DNA from: Gigantopelta aegis
Lineage: Eukaryota > Mollusca > Gastropoda > Neomphalida > Peltospiridae
Direction: 5' to 3'
DNA length: 64,000 nt
NCBI RefSeq assembly: GCF_016097555.1
Contig: NC_054706.1
Span: 54,768,009 to 54,832,008 of the forward strand
In this document: positions 11,201 to 24,400 of the stretch, piece by piece
Numbering within the stretch: the stretch's first letter is position 1
Layout: every line of letters starts with the position of its first letter
Made by a program: the position numbers and the translations under genes
The notes under the pieces: model-generated
Seen by the model: only the letters and a program-made list of their open reading frames with translations
What the model was told of the DNA's origin: nothing
The model's database searches: none

Positions 11201-14200
11201 AATTGGAAGGGTCAGGGTTATAAGCTGTCCGTGCTTCTAATTGGCAGGAGTATGGTTATAGAATATTCACGGTTCTAATTAGTAGGGTTATGGTATTAAA
11301 AAAGTATATTTTTCTAATTGTTAGTAGGTTTTTTTTTTCATTCTTGATTTAAAGAGACTGTCCCGAGTCTGTTGCTATAGTGATGATTGTTTCTGTCTTT
11401 CTAATTAACCTCTAAAGAAACATTGTCTTGTTAAAAATAACAAATACTGTATATTGAATGTATTGAGTGTTTCTGCATGATCATCCTAGCATGAAAAAAA
11501 AAGAATTCTTGTTTAAAATAACAATGTCTGTCTATTGAATGTGTTTTTGATCATCCTAGCACCAGAAATCCATAATTTTAAAACATAATATCTGTCATGG
11601 TTTTAAACAATATATCCTAAGATGTCATTAAACATTTCTTTACTTTCCAGTGTGTCTGAATCCTAACTGTATAAATAATTAAATTGAATGAATTAGCTAC
11701 TTTAAGTACAGATCACTCAAGACACATTATCATGCACACCATGCTTAAATCACACAAATGAACTCCAAATGTGCATTAAATTGCCACTACCAAAAATCTT
11801 GATGTAACATCCAACTTAGCAATTAAACTTCCCACAAACATGAGGAAGTAACTTAACACTAAAGTTAAGCGTTTGTTTTGTTTAACAACCTCACTAGAAC
11901 ACATTGGTTTAATCATTTATTGGCTATTTGACGTCAAACATTTGATAATTCTGACACATCGTCTCCAGAGGAACCTGCTACAGTCAAACCTCTCAAAACC
12001 AGACCCTCTGTAAACTGGAATTCCATCAAAACTGGATGTTTTTCACAGTCCCTTTTTAAATATGGAAGAGAACCTCTCTAAACCGGATACCTCTTAAAAC
12101 TGGACTTTTTAACTTGGTCACGAGGGTGTCCGATTTAGAGGAGTTTCACTGTATATGTTTCCATTAGCAGCAAGGGATCTTTTATATACTGAACAAAATA
12201 AGAAACTTCCGCTAACTTTGCTTGAACATAACTTGATGAAAACAAACCGGGGAAATAATTGTTATATATGCGTTTAAAGAGTGTTCCATGATGCATCGTT
12301 TGGTGCAAAAATCATGGCCATAGGTTAACAGAAACTGGGAGAAATTTCGACCAAGTGTGGTAGGGGTTAAAAAATAAAACACCCACTTAATAACGGGTAT
12401 GACCACCTCTTGAATTGACCACTGCAGTGCATCGCAGGCGCATAGAATTGACTAAAGTGTTCCATTCCTGAATGAGCGCTTAATGAAGTTCGTTGACGTT
12501 AGCGGGTGGGTTGGGACGCCGCCTCAATCGTCTGTCCAGACTATCCCAGACATGCTCGATGGGGTAGAGATCAGGACTTTTAGCGGGCCAGTCATCAATG
12601 AAATCAATGTTATTTGTCCTAAGAAAATTGACAGTGTCTCTAGCTGTATAAGAGGTGGCATTATCATGCTGAAAAATTGAGATGTTGGCGTTGTTATGGA
12701 ACAGAGGAATGACGTGATGAGCGAGAATGTCATCGTGGTAACGTTGAGCATTTAAATTGCCATCAATGATGACTAGTGATGAACGATAACCATGGGCAAT
12801 GGCTGTCCAGACCATGACACAACACCCATCCCCGAAACGATCTCGTTCAAGAACACAACAGTCAGCATAGCGTTCATTTCTCCTACGGTAGACGCGCACC
12901 CTGCCATCACCACGTTGTAAAGAAAATCTGGATTCATCCGAAAAAAGAACGGTATTCCAGCGTCACCATATCCAACGAGTGTGTACACGTGCCCAATTAA
13001 GACGATTTAGACGATGACGTTGCATTAAAACGCATCCGAAATAAGGACGTCGTGCATGTAAACCGTTCTCCCACAGACGATTACGAACAGTTTGCCCACT
13101 GATTCGGTTATTATGAAGCCCAGGTGTGTTAGCAGCAGTAGCAGTGGCAGTTTGGAATCGATTGCGCAAATGCGTGTTCATGATATAGCGGTCTTGACCA
13201 CGCGTTGTAACACGCGGACGTCCACGACGTGGCAAGTCGTTGGTGCTTCCTGTCGTTCAAAATCTTACGCGAAGATTTCGTATCGCTCGACTAGAACTCC
13301 CTACATGCCTTGCAACGTCTTCTGTTGACATGCCAGCATCAAACATGCCAATCACCCGTTCGCGTAAATTATTGGGTATTCTTGGCATACTAAAATGCTA
13401 CAATGTAAAAAACTTTATTTTTTTTACAAATTTTGAAGCGTTTTCGTTCACTTGACAACAATGTCAGTAAGACAAGTAAAACAAATTGACCGAATACTAC
13501 ACGGGACATGTCGAATCATGCATGCACGTGCAAATTGAATTTCATGTTGTCGACGATTAACAGTGCAAAAATAATCGATAAAATTCATGAATCCTGATAC
13601 CCGTAATACATATCAAGGCTAATACTACCTATATAATTTCATTACACAATGAATTCTTTAACACAACAAATACTATATGTACAAATTGGAAGTTTCTTTT
13701 TTTGTTCAGTATATGTGTGTACTTTCCCAAAAACAGGACAGCACATGCCATAGCCTTTTGATATATACCAGTAATGGGTGGGACACTGGCTGCGATGGAG
13801 GAAAACCCAGTCAGACAATGGGTCTACCAAAGTTTGAAGGGGATTTGATCCCTTGACCAGTGCTTCTTAGGCTTGACGGGCAGGACATAGCTCAGTGGTA
13901 CAGCGCTTGCTTGATGTGCAGTCGGTCTGGGATCGATCCCCATCAGTGGGCCCATTGAGCTATTTCTCGTTCCAGCCAGTGCACCACGACTGGTATAACA
14001 AAGGTCATGGTATGTACTATCCTGTCTGTGGGATGGTTGATATAAAAGATCCCTTGCTGCTAATCGAAAAGAGTAGCCCATGAAGTGGTGACAGCAGGTT
14101 TCCTCTCTCAATATATGTGTGGTCCTTAACCATTTATCTGACGCTATATAACCGTAAATAAAATGTGTTGAGTACGTTGTTAATTAAAACATTTCCTTCC

Positions 14201-14670
14201 TTCTTAGGCTTGACCAAAGCACCTTAGGCTTGAAAAAAAAATTCCACCTTGGGCGAATACTCTACCGAGTGAACTAGATCCTGCCCCCATAACTTAGTAG
14301 CAAGCAACCCAATTTAGAAAAGCAGATAAAGTCCCATCAAATATTTAGATCTCTCCAGGCAAGAATCAAAGCAGCTTAATGCAATAGAAAACTAATTAAC
14401 TGGATGGACTATAAAATTTTCATTTGTCATCTATATTTCATGATCGGACAGTTGTAAAGTTAATGCGTGTGATATTTATTTTTGTTGCTTATCTCTGGCA
14501 TACATCTTGAAGGTAACAATCTAAAGATGTTTTGTTTTTTACAAGAGTACTTTAAGAATTGTGAAAGTATTTTGAAGCACATTAAATGAGTAAATTAGCA
14601 ACTCAACAAAAAAAGAGTATTAACCTTTAGCATAAAAAATATAATAAACACACACACAAAACACACGCAC

Positions 14671-14755
<85 letters not shown>

Positions 14756-15378
14756 CAGACACGCACACTGCATGGTAATGCACTTTGGAATAATGTACAT
14801 TATAATGTCCTAATTAAAGTTACATCCCCATCCTAAAACAAATTGTGTGTCCACCTTTGTGATGGCCATATTTAGAAAGCTAGAATATCTAGATATCCAG
14901 ATTTAGCCAGCGAATGTAATGAAATTCACGAACATACATACATACAGCCTGGTCAATAATACGTATGAACTGGGACATTAACTCACAGCTGTTGTCATCA
15001 AGTTGACTGAACGCATCTGAAGAAGTCAATACCTACATGTTTACACTGCATGAACCAAATAGAACCATGTGCACATACATGTAGTAGAGTATGTGTGTGT
15101 GTCTGTGTGTGTGTCTCTGTGTGTTCACGTGTGTGTGTCTGTGTTTCTGTGTGCGCATGTGTGTGTGTGCATATGTGTGTGTGTTTGTGTTTCTGTGTGC
15201 GCATGTGTGTGTGTGCACATGTGTGTGTGTCTGTGTGTTTGTGTTTCTGTGTGCGCATGTGTGTGTGTCTGTGTGTGTGTGTCTGTGTGTTTGTGTTTCT
15301 GTGTGCGCATGTGTGTGTGTGCATGTGTGTGTGTGTGTGTGTGTGTTGTGTGTTTCTGTGTGCGCATGTCTGTGTGTG

Positions 15379-15426
<48 letters not shown>

Positions 15427-18400
15427 TGTCTCTGTGTGTGTTTGACCGGCCTCGGTGGCATCGTGATTAGGCCATTGGTCTACAGGCTGGTAGGTACTGG
15501 GTTCGGATCCCAGTCGAGGCATGGGATTTTAAATCCAGATACCGACTCCAAACCCTGAGTGAGTGCTCCACAAGGCTCAATGGGTAGGTATAAACCACTT
15601 GCACCGACCAGTGATCCATAACTGGTTCAACAAAGGCTATGGTTTGTGCTATCCTGCCTGTGGGAAGTGCAAATAAAAGATCCCTTGCTGCTAATCGGAA
15701 AGAGTAGCCCATGTAGTGGCGACAGCGGGTTTCCTCTCAAAATCTGTGTGGTCCCTAACCATATGTCTGATGCCATATAACCGTAAATAAAATGTGTTGA
15801 GTGCATCGTTAAATAAAACATTTCTTTCTGTGTGTGTTTGTGTCTCTGTGTGTGTGCATGTGTGTGTGTGTGTGTGCATGTGTGTGTGTAAATGTGTGTG
15901 TGCACATGCATGCTATACTGTATGTGTGTTTCTGTATGACTGTGGGTTTATGTGGGTTTTTTGGATGGGGGGGGGGGGCTGTATGGGTAACAATGCTGCT
16001 ATATATTTTACACCAGTGCTACTACATAAACAAACAAACATGTACTCAGTGGTACGTTTTAAATTCATAAAATCAAGGATTTTTAGATTACATTTATTAA
16101 CTCTGACTTCCAAGGATAAACAAAAAATAATTAATGTATGAATAATTCAGAAAACAAACTAGAAAAAAAACCCAACCCCAAACAAACCAATGAATAAATA
16201 TATAATTTAATGAATGAATGAATGGATGGATGGATGAATGAATGAATGAATGAATGAATGAATGAATGAATGAATGAATGAATGAATGAATGAATGAATG
16301 AATGAATGAATCAGTCCTTCACATCTGTGATAAACGATCACACTTGTGCACCCAACAACACCTTCATTTTATCGTCAATCTAAAAATATAGTAACTGCAC
16401 GTCTCCCACTGGTTGTACCGGCCTCGGTGGCGTCGTGGCAGGTCATCAGTCTACAGGCTGGTAGGTACTGGGTTCGGATCCCAGTCGAGGCATGGGATTT
16501 TTAATCCAGATACCGACTCCAAACCCTGAGTGAGTGCTCCGCAAGGCTCAATGGGTAGGTGTAAACCACTTGCACCGACCAGTGATCCATAACTGGTTCA
16601 ACAAAGGCCATGGTTTGTGCTATCCTGCCTGTGGGAAGCACAAATAAAAGATCCCTTGCTGCTAATCGGAAGAGTAGCCCATGTAGTGGCGACAGCGGGT
16701 TTCCTCTCAAAATCTGTGTGGTCCTTAACCATATGTCTGACTCCATATAACCATAAATAAAATGTGTTGAGTGTGTCGTTAAATAAAACACTTCTTTCTT
16801 TCCCACTGGTTGTTTAAAAAACTAATTCAAGTGACAACCCCAGCTGGCCTTTATTGATTCACTGATTGTTCAATGTGTATTATTCAAAGTTCCATTTTGT
16901 CAATATATGCAAGCTTTACTCACCTGGAGGTTATGAGATGGATTTATCAATCACCAGGGAACATTGGTTTTTAAAATTGTAATTAGCGACAGTTGGTGTG
17001 AGCAGTTGAACATTGAGTAGCAACTACTATAATTTAACATTTTAGAATTATGTAGAAATCTCTGAAGTTTGTGTAGTGAATCGTTATGTGATACTGAACA
17101 AAATGTTCCCTGATCACCTAATTAGGTACAACATTCATTCATTCATTCATTCATTCATTCATTCATTCATTCATTCATTCATCCATCCATCCATCTATCC
17201 ATCCATTCATTCATTCATTTATTCATTCATTAGTCCTTCACATTTGAAAATATGAACATGAACAACTGAAACATTCATTAAACATTAAACAGATGATAAA
17301 TAGTGTTTTATGACATTGTTAATTAATCATACATATCATACCAACTGACAGCCAACACTGCAGTTTTCAATCTCATATCCAACATTACTTAATAAACCTC
17401 ACATGTCAAGGTCACCAGGTAGAATAGCTTCAATTCTAATTATGATTGTTAAGTCATAAATAATACATTTATCACAATCTAATTAATTAATAAATATACA
17501 AAACAACTGCAGTTATATATTATGTAAATTTACATTCTGTAACTTTACAATACTATTGTCTTTTCCAATTATTTTTATTTCATTTCATATTAAAATAATT
17601 TTCAATAAAGTAACTGTCTGTCCCAAAAAAAAAATCATCTATTTGTTTTTCAAATTTGCTTTCTGTTATTCATCTACTTAATTAATTTATATTTTATGGT
17701 AAATATATACTTTCAGCAGTTCCAAAGATATTGCTGATTTTTTTTGTTTTAAAGTACATATATATATATATAAATAATGGATGAACAAAATAAGACTCAG
17801 TCATTGTAGTTCATTTCCTCAGATTGCTGCTGGTGCTAATTAATGACATGGGCAATAACAGATGCTGTGTATATATACCTGTGTACATGTCACTCTCTCT
17901 AATGAATGTATTGCTGAAAACGGCATGTTGTCTATTTCCACTCAAGCAGAGATAGCTTTCACCATCAAAACAGACTGATTTACCATGTTCTTGTTGAAAG
18001 GTACCATATGTCATTCCTAGGCTGATGCTCACAAAACATTAACAGCTTTCACTTGGACGTCTAAACCTATCACTCTCAATTTGTATACTGTCAAATTCTA
18101 AATTCCAAGTTAGATTCTCTGTTCAGAATTAAGATATTTTATGAGTGTAAGACTTTAGTATCATAAACAGTTGGACTCTTTTTTCTTCTTTTGGGGGGTG
18201 ATTTTGAGACCTTTTAGCAGCCTGAGTCACAAAAGTGTGGTGCTAAATTTAGCTGTTCCCACCCATGCACAGACAGTAAAAGAGCAAGTTGATGTTAAAA
18301 AAGAAGTTTGTAAAGTTTAGAAGTGTTAGAAAATAGCTCAATCTGCAGGTAGTCTGGGAAAAATGAGCAGCACCAAGGAAATCCTACCTGGGATGGCTGT

Positions 18401-21400
18401 GGTTTGGTAAATATCTCAGAAATACTCCAGATAAGATGGAAGAACAATACACAAGCACATACAGGTAACTTGTTTATTTTCATATCTCACATTGTTGCTA
18501 TAATGTAAATATACTAAAGAGTTTAGACACACCTAATTTGGTTGCTTACAGGTAACTTGTTTATTTTCATATTTCACACTGTTGCTGCTACAATGTTATT
18601 AAATTAAAGAGTTTAGACACACCTAATTTGGTTTCTTACAGGTAACTTGTTTATCTTCACATCTAGCATTGTTGCTATAATGTAAATATACTAAAGAGTT
18701 TAGACACACCTAATTTGGTTTCTTACAGGTAACTTGTAAAGTTTTGTTTTATTTAACGACGCCACTAGAGCACATTGATTTTTAATCTTATCATCGGCTA
18801 TTGGACGTCAAACATATGGTCATTCTGACACTGTTTTTAGAGGAAACCCGCTGTCGCCACATAGGCTACTCTTCTTTACGACAGGCAGCAAGGGATCTTT
18901 TATTTGCGCTTCCCACAGGCAGGATAGCACAAACCATGGCCTTTGTTGAACCAGTTATGGATCACTGGTCGGTGCAAGTGGTTTACACCTACCCATTGAG
19001 CCTTGCGGAGCACTCACTCAGGGTTTGGAGTCGGTATCTGGATTAAAAATCCCATGCCTCGACTGGGATCCGAACCCAGTACCTACCAGCCTGTAGACCG
19101 ATGGCCTGCCACGACGCCACCGAGGCCGGTACAGGTAACTTGTTTATTTTCACATTTAGCATTGTTGTTGTAATGTAAATATACTGAAGAGATAAGACAC
19201 ACCTAATTTGGTTTCTTATAGTTAATTTGTTTATTTTCACATCTAGCATTGTTGCTATAATGTAAATATTCTAAAGAGTTTAGACACACCTAATTTGGTT
19301 TCTTACAGGTAAGTTGTTTATTTTCATATCTAGCATAATTGTTGCTATAATGTAAATATACTAAAGAGTTTAGACACACATAATTTGGTTTCTTACAGGT
19401 AAGTTGTTTATTTTCATATCTAGCATAATTGTTGCTATAATGTAAATATACTAAAGAGTTTAGACACACCTAATTTGGTTTCTTACAGGTAACTTGCTTA
19501 TTCTCATATCTAGCATAATTGTTGCTATAATGTAAATATTCTAAAGAGTTTAGACACACCTAATTTGGTTTCTTACAGGTAACTTGCTTATTCTCATATC
19601 TAGCATAATTGTTGCTATAATGTAAATATTCTAAAGAGTTTAGACACACCTAATTTGGTTTCTTACAGGTAACTTGCTTATTTTCATATCTAGCATAATT
19701 GTTGCTATAATGTAAATATTCTAAAGAGTTTAGACACACCTAATTTGGTTTCTTACAGGTAACTTGCTTATTTTCATATCTAGCATAATTGTTGCTATAA
19801 TGTAAATATTCTAAAGAGTTTAGACACACCTAATTTGGTTTCTTACAGGTAAGTTGTTTATTTTCATATCTAGCATAATTGTTGCTATAATGTAAATATT
19901 CTAAAGAGTTTAGACACACCTAATTTGGTTTCTTACAGGTAACTTGCTTATTCTCATATCTAGCATAATTGTTGCTATAATGTAAATATTCTAAAGATTT
20001 AGACACACCTAATTTGGTTTCTTACAGGTAAGTTGTTTATTTTCATATCTAGCATAATTGTTGCTATAATGTAAATATTCTAAAGATTTAGACACACCTA
20101 ATTTGGTTTCTTACAGGTAAGTTGTTTATTTTCATATCTAGCATAATTGTTGCTATAATGTAAATATTCTAAAGATTTAGACACACCTAATTTGGTTTCT
20201 TACAGGTAACTTGCTTATTTTCATATCTAGCATAATTGTTGCTATAATGTAAATATTCTAAAGATTTAGACACACCTAATTTGGTTTCTTACAGGTAAGT
20301 TGTTTATTTTCATATCTAGCATAATTGTTGCTATAATGTAAATATTCTAAAGAGTTTAGACACACCTAATTTGGTTTCTTACAGGTAACTTGTTTATTTT
20401 CATATTTCACACTGGTGCTACAATGTTATTAAACTAAAGAGATTAGACACACCTAATTTGGTTTCTTACAGGTAACTTGTTTATTTTCATATTTCACACT
20501 GGTGCTACAATGTTATTAAACTAAAGAGATTAGACACACCTAATTTGGTTCTGTAAATATCTCAGAAATACTCCAGATAAGATGGAAAAACAATACACAG
20601 GCTTATTCAGGAAATTTGTTTATTTTCATATCTAGCATTGTTGCTACAATGTAAATACTATTATACTAACAAGTTAAAACACAACTAATTTGGTTTCTTA
20701 TAGTTAATTTGTTTTATTTCCAACATCTAACATTGTTGCTGTAATGTAAATTTACATGTACATGTATATACTAAAGAGTTAAGACATACCTAATTTGGTT
20801 TTTCTTACAGGTAATTGTGTAATATATACTCTTCAAAAAAAGTAGGAGAACTCTAATTTACAATTGCCAAAATTGTAAGGTATATTAGCTGTGGGGAATG
20901 GTTATATGATAATAATGAATTAATTGGGCCAACAATACAACTGGTAGTTCAGTAATACAGTAGGTTTTATGACCACCAAAGATCTTGAAGGACGATTGGG
21001 GTCAGAAGTGAAATTTAAAAGTTGACATTTTTTTTATCAGTAAATCACAAATTCAAACAATAAAAATGACTAAAAACAAAACAATAACAACTGTATGATC
21101 AACAGAATAAAAAAGATTGATAGACATAATGTTCCACAGTGATTAATGGACTTTCCTGGAAATTGTCAAAATCGAAAGTGACACCCCACACACGTATGGG
21201 GCAACTGTGTGATGCATGTGCAAACTATGGAATGTGTTTCGGTCTGTTGATAAACAGACCTGAACGTTCTTTGCTAAGATGTCTGTGGTCAAAACGTATG
21301 TTTTAATATTTCAGGTTTCCCTACTTTTTTTTAAGAGTATAAATATTCTAAAGAGATTAGACACACCTAATTTGGTTTGTTAATTACAGGTAATTTGTTT

Positions 21401-24400
21401 ATTTTCACATCTAACATTGTTGCTGTAATGTAATTATAGTAATGAGCAATGACTCGCCTAATTTGGTTTCTTACTGTTAATTTGTTTATTTTCATATCTA
21501 ATATTGTTGCTGTAATGTAAATATACTAAAGAAATAAAATACACCTAATTTGGTTTCTTTCAGGTAATTTGTTTATTTTTACATCTAACATTGTTGCTGT
21601 AATGTAAATATACTAAAAAGATAAGACACACCTAATTTGGTTTCTTACAGGTAATTTATTTTCATATCTAACATTGTTACTGGAATGTAAATATACTAAA
21701 GGGATAAGACACACCTAATTTGGTTTCATATAGTTAATTTGTTTATTTTCACATCTAATATTGTTGCTATAATGTAAATATACCAAAGAATTTAGACACA
21801 CCTAATTTGGTTTTTACAACTAATTTGGTTTTTTTTTACAGGTTAATTTGATTGTTGCTGTAATGTAAATATACTAAAGAGATAAAACACACCTAATTTG
21901 GTTTCTTACAGTTATTTTTTTTTTTTCACATCTAACATTGTTACTGGAATTTAAATATACAAAAGAGTTAAGTTACACCTAATTTGGTTTCTTGTAGATG
22001 TTGATCATTATTACTGACAGTAATATATACACTTGTTTTAGTTATGGTGTGTGATGTAGTTCAGTGGTAGAGCAGTTTTAGTTATGGTGTGTGATGTAGT
22101 TCAGTGGTAGAGCAGTTTTAGTTATGGTGTGTGATGTAGTTCAGTGGTAGAGCAGTTTTAGTTATGGTGTGTGATGTAGTTCAGTGGTAGAGCTGTCACC
22201 TGAGATGCACTCAGACAGGACAGCACATACCATGACCTTTGATATACCAGTTGTGGGGCAACAAATCAGATAAAGGGTATCTCACCATCTAGACCATGTG
22301 CTGCACTTAACCATATTTTAGACATCAAACAGCTGTAGTTTAAAATGTTTTGAGATTCTGGTACACGATTCAGACATTCCTTTTCTGTTTGACTCTCTTA
22401 TTAAACCGATCCTGCTATATAACTGTGAGGTATGGGGCAGCGAACTCTACGGCAGATTAAAAAAGCACAACCAACACACATTTTTGGACACATTAGAAAA
22501 AATACACACAAACTTTTGTAAGTTAAACCTCCAAGTCGGAAAGAATAGCACCAATATTGCATGCAAAAGCGAACTTGGGAGATATCCACTGATTAATAAC
22601 ATACACACCAATATATATAAATACTGGGCATACCTAGAACGCATAGAAATGTCGAGAACAATTCTCTATGACGCAATACAATGCAGTAAAGAACTACAGT
22701 CACAACACAACATAGGCTGGCATGCATATTGCAAATGTATGTTTGAAATTAACAATATCGACCCACTTAAACTAAAAAATAACAAAAACTGCATGAAAAG
22801 AAATGCAAAAGCCATAACTGAAACCCTTAACAACAATTTCAAAGAATACTTTACAATAAAACTAGAAAAATCTGAAAAACTCCAAATATTCAAACATATT
22901 AAAGATGAATATAAATTAGCCGAATATCTAAACCAAATTAAAAATGTAAACTTTAGGCAGGCACTTACAAAACTAAGAATATGCACTCACCGACTTGAAA
23001 TTGAAACTGGACGATATAGGAACACTGACAGAAAAGACAGACTATGCAGACTGTGTAACCAAGAAGTAGAAGACGAAATACATTTTTGACAACATGTCCC
23101 ACAAACTCCCACATACGAAATATCCTATACAATAAAATACAACAACTCTGCCCAGACTTTCAACATCTAACCAACAAAGAGAAATTGTTTTTTCTCTTAG
23201 ACTGCCCAGGGAATATATCCGTAATAATAGGTCAGTCGTGCTATGAAATGTTAAATCACAGAAGGACAGAACTCTCTAGACCCCCTACCACAGTCTAGAA
23301 CAAACTAAAAACAAAACCACATAACTACATGTATACTTTTATTCTCTTTCATGTATGCATTTATATCTGTATGTTATTTTATATTCATGCATAAAGGCAA
23401 TTCATTTTAGAGTTTTATGTAACATTATAACATGTTCATGATGGTAGCATCATTATTAGCACTACTAGTTTATGTTTATGTACATTTCTGTATGATGCAT
23501 ATATGGAAATAAATGATGATTTGATTGTTATATTTTCAATGTATAAATATAGACTTCACTTTTATTTTTATAATTTTTTTAACATATTCTATAACTGTAG
23601 AAGTTTTATTCACTATTTTCCATTGCAGTAATTTAGGTTTTTCAAAGACTTGCTATCAGCATGTGTTCATTTTTGTTAAATTCTAATTTTTAAAATCTCA
23701 AATATTGGTCCTAAAATAAACTTTGTCAATGTGTTTTCTCATGTTCATGTGTGGAGTATTTCAAAATGAGAAAGGAGAAGGGTTTGTTTGGGGTTTTTTA
23801 AAGTTGACCTTCAGTTTAATTTTGTTAACATTGTGGATCCAATATGGTGTTGCATGTGCCTTTAAACTTCCCATAGTAAATCCATATACAGTGAAACCTC
23901 TCAAGACTGGACCCTCTGTAAACAGGAATTCCCTCAAAACCGGACGCTTTACAGAGTCCCTTTTAAAAAATCAAGACAGAACTTAACCTTTCTAAACCAG
24001 ATCCCTCTTAAAACTGGACATTTGTCTTGGTTACAAGGGTGTCCGGTTTAGAGGGGTTTCACTGTAAATCAATACACATGCATCACCCAGCCCCTACAGC
24101 ATAGCTGTTTTTGTTTATTTATGTAAATGGTATATTATTTATATCATAAAATAAATTGTGTGAGGTTATGATTAAAATATCAAGGAAGATTTTTTTAAAA
24201 CCTGGACAATTATGCTTGAAAAAGGCAACTTCTTTGTAAATTAATCGTTGAAATATTTGTATTATAATGTTGTTGTAATGTGAAAAAGTTGAACAATTGG
24301 CATTACCTTGTCGTGCAGTTCTCTGGCACGTTGAATTCTGGGAACTGCTGGGGTTGTCTTGGGAAGAGTTTTATTCACTTGAATCATGTTAGACGCTCGA

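Larger units (their letters stand above)
11868..14287 (-). mobile_element. SINE family II split by three later insertions
   Basis: SINE pieces at about 11868-11980, 12152-12186, 13712-13877 and 14200-14287 read as one minus-strand family II copy once the inserts are lifted out. The inserts are a MITE (11981-12151), a Tc1 element (12187-13711) and a plus-strand SINE (13878-14199). The old SINE ends at CTGCCCC near 14285. Confidence 0.88.
18441..22000 (+). repeat. ~90-bp satellite array of splice-site-like units
   Basis: Roughly 30 copies of a ~90-bp unit: TAATTTGGTTTCTTACAGGT, AACTTG, TTATTTTCATATCTAGCAT, AATTGTTGCTATAATGTAAA, then CTAAAGAGTTTAGACACACC. Units from 19200 to 20400 are almost identical; the flanks are diverged. 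A longer block (near 18405-18470) recurs near 20550-20610, showing a higher-order duplication. A SINE (18738-19129) and a MITE (20827-21339) interrupt it. Each plus-strand unit has a pyrimidine tract, CAG and then GTAACT or GTAAGT. Confidence 0.93.

Noticed and set aside
14998-15558. Several open frames rich in His/Thr or Cys/Val on both strands
   Set aside because: They arise from the GT/CA microsatellite.
18801-19046. 81-residue frame repeated at 15467, 16501 and 38400
   Set aside because: It is the antisense of the SINE family III body, present wherever that SINE is.
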